This document shows positions 60,048 to 64,000 of a stretch of 64,000 nucleotides of DNA, one piece after another. The stretch covers positions 156,783-220,782 of the forward strand of contig CAMIXG010000002.1 of NCBI GenBank assembly GCA_946402705.1. Direction: 5' to 3'. The notes below the pieces were generated by a model, which did not search any database, was not told where the DNA came from, and saw nothing but the letters and a program-made list of their open reading frames with translations. The translations under genes were made by a program, and so were the position numbers. The stretch is from an uncultured Tissierellia bacterium. GTDB lineage: Bacteria; Bacillota; Clostridia; Tissierellales; Tissierellaceae. Numbering within the stretch: the first letter of the stretch is position 1; the number at the start of each line of letters is the position of its first letter.

Positions 60048-63000
60048 ATGAGGTTAAAAGAAATTGAGTTAAAGGGATTTAAGTCTTTCTCAAATAAGAC
60101 CAAGATAGAGTTTAAAAATGGTATAACAGCAGTAGTTGGACCAAATGGTAGTGGTAAGAGTAATATATCTGATGCAGTTAGATGGGTTTTAGGAGAGCAA
60201 AGTATAAAAACTTTAAGGGGCAATAAAATGGAGGATGTCATCTTTGCTGGAACCGATAATAAAAAACCTTTAGGATTTGCTGAAGTTACTATAACTTTTG
60301 ATAATAAGTCTGGTCTCATTCCTATAGAGTATGAAGAGGTGGCAATAACTAGAAGGGTATTTAGATCAGGCGAATCTGAATATTTTTTAAATAAAAATTC
60401 TTGTAGATTAAAGGATATTAGGGAACTATTAATGGATACTGGGATTGGTAAGGAAGGATATTCAATAATAGGACAGGGTAGAATAGGTGAAATATTAAGT
60501 AATAACCCAGCTGATAGACGGGGAATCTTTGAAGAGGCAGCAGGAATAATAAAATATAAATCAAAAAAAGATGAGTCTGTTAAGAAACTTATTAAGACAG
60601 ATGAAAATCTAGTTAGAATAAATGATTTGTTATCAGAACTTGAGCAGCAAGAGGGAAGCTTAAAAAGACAAGCTGATAAGGCTATTAAGTATAGGGAAAA
60701 TTATGATGTACTTAAAAAACTTGAGATTAATTTATTAGTAAAAAATATAGCTGATTTAAAGAAAAGCTATGAAGTAATTAAATCAAAAGAATTAGAAACT
60801 CATAAAGAACTTGAATCTATCAACGGAAAGTATCAAGAACTAGAAGAGGAACTTGTAAGTTTTAAGGAAAATTTAAAGTTAAAAGAGTCTAGTTTTGAAG
60901 AAAGACATAATATAAACATTGAAAAGTCTAAAGATATAGATAAGCTTAAAAATGATATCAAAATTTTACAAGAGCAGATAAAATATATAGAGATAGATTT
61001 AAAGAGAATTGAAGATGAAGAAGAAATTCTAAAAAATACTATAAAGGACACAAGTTCTAAGATTCTAATAAATAATGATGAAATAGAGAAAAAAGAAAGA
61101 TATCTAGAGGAAATCAGGCAGAAATTTGCAGATGAAAATAAATCTGCATCAGAATTATTTAGAGAAATAAGTGAGTTGGAAGAGTATATAGAAACTAGTA
61201 AAGATAGTACAATAACTATGTATAACAATATTTCAGATAAGAAATCTGAATTTAATAGTATAAAATCTTTATCTGAAAATATGAATCAAAGATTGGATCA
61301 ACTTAGTAAATACATATTAGATGAAGAGGAAAAATTAAAGCTAGAATTAAATAATCAAACTAGATTAAATACAGAGTTGGAAGATAGTGATAAGAGTATT
61401 AATAGTCAAAATGAGAGTATTAAAAATTTAGAGATTGAGAAAAATAGGATAAATAGTGAACTTTTAGGGCTTGATAACAATTTAAATAAGTTAAGTTTAT
61501 CAATTGAAAGAAATATATCCAGCTACAATGTCTATAAAAAAATGGAAGAATCTTATGAAGGTTATTATAAGGGTGTAAAAAATATTTTAAATATAGCAAA
61601 AAGAGATGAACTTATAAATACTTCTATTTTAGGGGTTGTTGCAGAGCTTATAAAGGTGAAGGATGATTATGAACTAGCTATAACAACAGCTTTAGGCAGT
61701 AGTGCTCAGTTTATAGTTACTCCAGACCAAAGGGCTGCAAAAACTGTAATTAATAAACTGTATGAAACTAAGGGCGGTAGAGTTACTTGCTTGCCTTTGG
61801 ATACAATAAAAGGAAAGAATATTTCTATTAATGAAAATGATAAGGCAGAGTTTAATGTAGTTGGAATCGCATCAGAACTTGTGGACTTTGATAAAAGCTA
61901 TAAAAATATAATAGATAATTTACTAGGAAAAACTGTAATAGTGAAGGATATGGACAGTGGGATAAGTCTATCAAATAAATATAAGAATTCAATGAGAATA
62001 GTGACTCTTAAGGGTAATGTTATTAATCCAGGAGGATCTATGACTGGTGGTAGTCAAAATCAAAGTGGAAGTAGTTTGCTTAGTAGAAAAAATCAAATAG
62101 AGAATATAGTTGAAGAAATTAAAAATGAAAAAAGTAGCAGGGAAGTTTTACTCAAAGATAGACAAGAAAAAATTGATAAGTTAGAAAAACTTGCAAGGGA
62201 TTTTAATATTATAACTACAGAACTTAAAGAGTTAGAACTTAGCAAGGTAAGCTTAAACTCAAAATCTAATGTCCTATCAGAAGAAATAGTGAGGATTAAA
62301 AATACAATAGACAAGTATAAGTTAGAAATCTCTGAGTTAGAGCTTGGAAATAGTGAGTTTGTATCAAAAAGTCTTGGTTTAGAAAATAGCATTAAGGAGC
62401 TTGAGCTTAAATTAGAAGAAGTAAAAACTAATGTTAAAAATAAAAACCTAGAACTGATGGAGTTAAATAGTAGAAAAGAAGAAGAGTCCAAAAAGCTTAC
62501 TGATAATAAAATCTCTATTAACAAGGTAGATAATGAGTTATCAAATCTGAAAAATTTAAATAAAGATTTGAGTGATAGGATTTTAGAACTTGAGAATAAG
62601 TTTGCAGAAAATAGTGATACAAAAGCAAATAAAACTAATGAACTATCTAGGGCAAATGAAAATATCTTAGAGCTAAACAAAGAAGTGAAGGTCAAGGAGA
62701 TAGAGTTTACTAAGTTAAAGGACTTAGAAGTGGAGTTAAAGCAAAATATAGAAATAGAAGAGCAGAATATAGATAGTAAGGATAAGATACTTAAGGAAAC
62801 TAGTATAAAAAAAGAAGAACTTTCTTCTAAGGCAAACGAAATTAACCTTAAAAAGGTAAAGGAAGAGATGGGCCTTGAGGCTAAGAATGAAGAGCTTTTA
62901 GACAAGTATGAGCTATCATTTGAGGAAGCGGAAACTTATATAGATAAAGATATAGATATTGAGGAGTCCAAGCCTGAGATAAAAAGGCTTAGAGATATAA

Positions 63001-63623
63001 TATCTAAGCTAGGGACAGTAAATCTATCATCTATAGAAGAATATGAGCTTTTGGCAGAAAGATTAACATTTATAAAGGAACAAAGAGAAGATCTTTTAAC
63101 TGCAAAATTAGACTTGGAAAAGGTAATACTTAAGATAGATAAAACCATGAAAGAAAAATTCAAGGAAGAGTTTTATAAGATAAATAAAAATTTTGAAGAA
63201 ATATTTAAAATTTTATTTAATGGTGGACAGGCAAGTTTAGTTATAGAGAATGAAGATGATATATTAAACAGTGGTATAGAGATAAAGGCAATGCCACCAG
63301 GTAAAAAACTTCAAAATCTATCTTCTCTATCAGGGGGAGAAAGGTCTTTAATAGCAGTTTCACTGTTATTTGCTATATTAAAGATAAAACCTTCACCTTT
63401 TTGTATACTAGATGAAATTGATGCAGCATTAGATGAGGCTAATATAGGTAGATATACAAGCTATCTTAAAGATATAAGTGATAAAACTCAGTTTATAATA
63501 ATAACACATAGAAAGAGAACTATGGAAATAGCAAATGTTCTATATGGAGTTACAATGGAAGAAGAGGGAATATCCAAATTAATATCAGTTGAATTAAAAG
63601 ATTTTGAAGAAGAGGCTAGCTAG
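60048..63623 (+). CDS. smc: Chromosome segregation ATPase SMC
   Basis: A 1,191-residue SMC protein: N-terminal head with Walker A VVGPNGSGKSN (30-40), a first coiled coil (about 165-500), a hinge (about 510-670, containing LGVVAELIKVKDDYELAI and NPGGSMTGGSQ), a second coiled coil, and a C-terminal head with signature LSSLSGGERSL, Walker B PFCILDEIDAALDEAN. It forms condensin with ScpA and ScpB, not in the window. ATG 60048 follows aggaggtg (60036-60043); ATG 60027 lies before the site. Confidence 0.97.
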   Translation: MRLKEIELKGFKSFSNKTKIEFKNGITAVVGPNGSGKSNISDAVRWVLGEQSIKTLRGNKMEDVIFAGTDNKKPLGFAEVTITFDNKSGLIPIEYEEVAITRRVFRSGESEYFLNKNSCRLKDIRELLMDTGIGKEGYSIIGQGRIGEILSNNPADRRGIFEEAAGIIKYKSKKDESVKKLIKTDENLVRINDLLSELEQQEGSLKRQADKAIKYRENYDVLKKLEINLLVKNIADLKKSYEVIKSKELETHKELESINGKYQELEEELVSFKENLKLKESSFEERHNINIEKSKDIDKLKNDIKILQEQIKYIEIDLKRIEDEEEILKNTIKDTSSKILINNDEIEKKERYLEEIRQKFADENKSASELFREISELEEYIETSKDSTITMYNNISDKKSEFNSIKSLSENMNQRLDQLSKYILDEEEKLKLELNNQTRLNTELEDSDKSINSQNESIKNLEIEKNRINSELLGLDNNLNKLSLSIERNISSYNVYKKMEESYEGYYKGVKNILNIAKRDELINTSILGVVAELIKVKDDYELAITTALGSSAQFIVTPDQRAAKTVINKLYETKGGRVTCLPLDTIKGKNISINENDKAEFNVVGIASELVDFDKSYKNIIDNLLGKTVIVKDMDSGISLSNKYKNSMRIVTLKGNVINPGGSMTGGSQNQSGSSLLSRKNQIENIVEEIKNEKSSREVLLKDRQEKIDKLEKLARDFNIITTELKELELSKVSLNSKSNVLSEEIVRIKNTIDKYKLEISELELGNSEFVSKSLGLENSIKELELKLEEVKTNVKNKNLELMELNSRKEEESKKLTDNKISINKVDNELSNLKNLNKDLSDRILELENKFAENSDTKANKTNELSRANENILELNKEVKVKEIEFTKLKDLEVELKQNIEIEEQNIDSKDKILKETSIKKEELSSKANEINLKKVKEEMGLEAKNEELLDKYELSFEEAETYIDKDIDIEESKPEIKRLRDIISKLGTVNLSSIEEYELLAERLTFIKEQREDLLTAKLDLEKVILKIDKTMKEKFKEEFYKINKNFEEIFKILFNGGQASLVIENEDDILNSGIEIKAMPPGKKLQNLSSLSGGERSLIAVSLLFAILKIKPSPFCILDEIDAALDEANIGRYTSYLKDISDKTQFIIITHRKRTMEIANVLYGVTMEEEGISKLISVELKDFEEEAS

Positions 63624-63632
63624 GAGGAAATT

Positions 63633-64000
63633 ATGTTTAAGTGGATAAAGGATAAATTTTTCAAATCAGAAGAGGAAAATATAGAAGAGTTGGAAGCTGA
63701 TAATTTAGAAGAAGAGTCAGAAGAACTAAAAAGACAAGAAGAGTTGGAAGCTCAAAGAAAACAAGAAGAAGAGTCAGAAGAACTAAAAAGACAAGAAGAG
63801 TTAGAAACTCAAAGAAAACAAGAAGAAACAGAAGAACTAAAAAGACAAGAAGAGTTAGAAACTCATAGGAAGCAAGAAGAAGCAGAAGAATTAAAAAGAC
63901 AAGAAGAGTTAGAAGCTCAAAGAAAGCAAGAAGAAGCAGAAGAGCTAAAAAGACAAGAAGAGTTAGAAGCTCAAAGAAAGCAAGAAGAAGCAGAAGAGCT
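63633..64000 (+). CDS. ftsY: Signal recognition particle receptor FtsY, N-terminal part (truncated by window end)
   Basis: The 122 visible codons begin MFKWIKDKFFKSEEENIEEL and then run into Glu/Lys/Arg/Gln-rich repeats. The GTPase domain lies outside the window. FtsY proteins have a variable acidic N-terminal A domain before the NG domain, and ftsY follows smc in Firmicutes, so the call is by synteny and N-terminus. ATG 63633 follows taggaggaaa. The repeats are described separately. Confidence 0.75.
   Translation, partial: MFKWIKDKFFKSEEENIEELEADNLEEESEELKRQEELEAQRKQEEESEELKRQEELETQRKQEETEELKRQEELETHRKQEEAEELKRQEELEAQRKQEEAEELKRQEELEAQRKQEEAEE
63726..64000 (+). repeat. 54-bp tandem repeat in the ftsY N-terminal region
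   Basis: The core (ctaaaaagacaagaagagtt) recurs at 63726, 63783, 63837, 63891, 63945 and 63999: steps of 57, 54, 54, 54 and 54 bp, all multiples of three. Each encodes about 18 residues of the kind LKRQEELEAQRKQEEAEE, predicted to be a helical, charged coiled coil. The array continues past the window end. Confidence 0.92.

Noticed and set aside
62093..62905. Open frame of 270 codons on the minus strand inside smc
   Set aside because: Ser/Leu/Phe-rich shadow of the Glu/Lys-rich coiled coil of SMC; no start site or domain.
1..64000. Search for rRNA, tRNA, insertion sequences, phage genes and integrases
   Set aside because: No intergenic stretch has a tRNA-like CCA end or cloverleaf I can identify, and no transposase, integrase or phage protein was recognised among the coding regions.

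Overview
The window is low-GC Firmicutes DNA, almost entirely coding on the + strand, with clear Shine-Dalgarno sites, many U-rich intrinsic terminators and two T-box leaders. The gene set (Stickland-type ornithine oxidation, an isc operon led by iscR, an S-layer-homology surface protein, acetate kinase, the ylxW-ylxX-sbp trio) points to an anaerobic, amino-acid-fermenting Clostridia/Tissierellia-type bacterium. I cannot name a species.

Layout. 1-116: end of lgt. 337-14304: division and cell-wall (dcw) cluster rsmH-ftsL-pbpB-murE-mraY-murD-ftsW-murG-divIB-ylxW-ylxX-sbp-ftsZ-nrdR. It follows the Bacillus order, but mraZ, murB, murC, murF and ftsA are not in it. 14306-23689: a sigma-54-dependent PAS/AAA+ activator, then a textbook -24/-12 promoter, then ord-ortA-ortB-oraS-oraE-(GlmL-like ATPase)-orr. 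These genes turn L-ornithine into alanine and acetyl-CoA; ackA further along can make ATP from acetyl phosphate. 23774-26773: rarA and T-box-controlled asnS. 26867-34328: an accessory-looking stretch with a small uncharacterised protein, two paralogous PH-like membrane proteins and, between them, a 5.4-kb SLH surface protein. 34333-37046: T-box-controlled leuS. 37172-39227: DUF5713-type protein, a secreted thioredoxin-like protein and DegV. 39237-41346: iscR-iscS-iscU with an IscR-type operator. 41554-49013: AI-2E-type permease, alaS, ireB, ruvX, DUF1292, a Fur-family regulator, RNase J. 49090-53539: a two-gene LysO-type exporter, mltG, trmR, trhP, udk. 53558-54781 (minus): tmcAL. 54880-64000: ackA, yceD-rpmF, plsX-acpP-rnc-radical SAM-smc and the start of ftsY.

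Most of this is housekeeping. The most unusual points are: (1) the SLH giant gene has an ideal ribosome site and signal-peptide start, but an in-frame TAA at 28229-28231 interrupts the hydrophobic core while 1,798 codons downstream stay open; (2) one flanking PH-like gene appears to have no ATG/GTG/TTG at its homologous start and may use AUU; (3) the SpaA-like domain of the giant is split by a charged segment with an 18-bp in-frame tandem repeat; (4) a sigma-54 promoter is paired with its likely activator at the ornithine cluster; (5) a 15-bp perfect hairpin overlaps the acpP stop just before the RNase III gene; (6) operator-like dyads sit on the iscR and fur promoters. I saw no rRNA, tRNA, CRISPR array, insertion sequence or prophage. 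I do not claim a wholly new system: the best candidates for something undescribed are the interrupted surface protein with its PH-like paralogues and the sequence-level regulatory elements.
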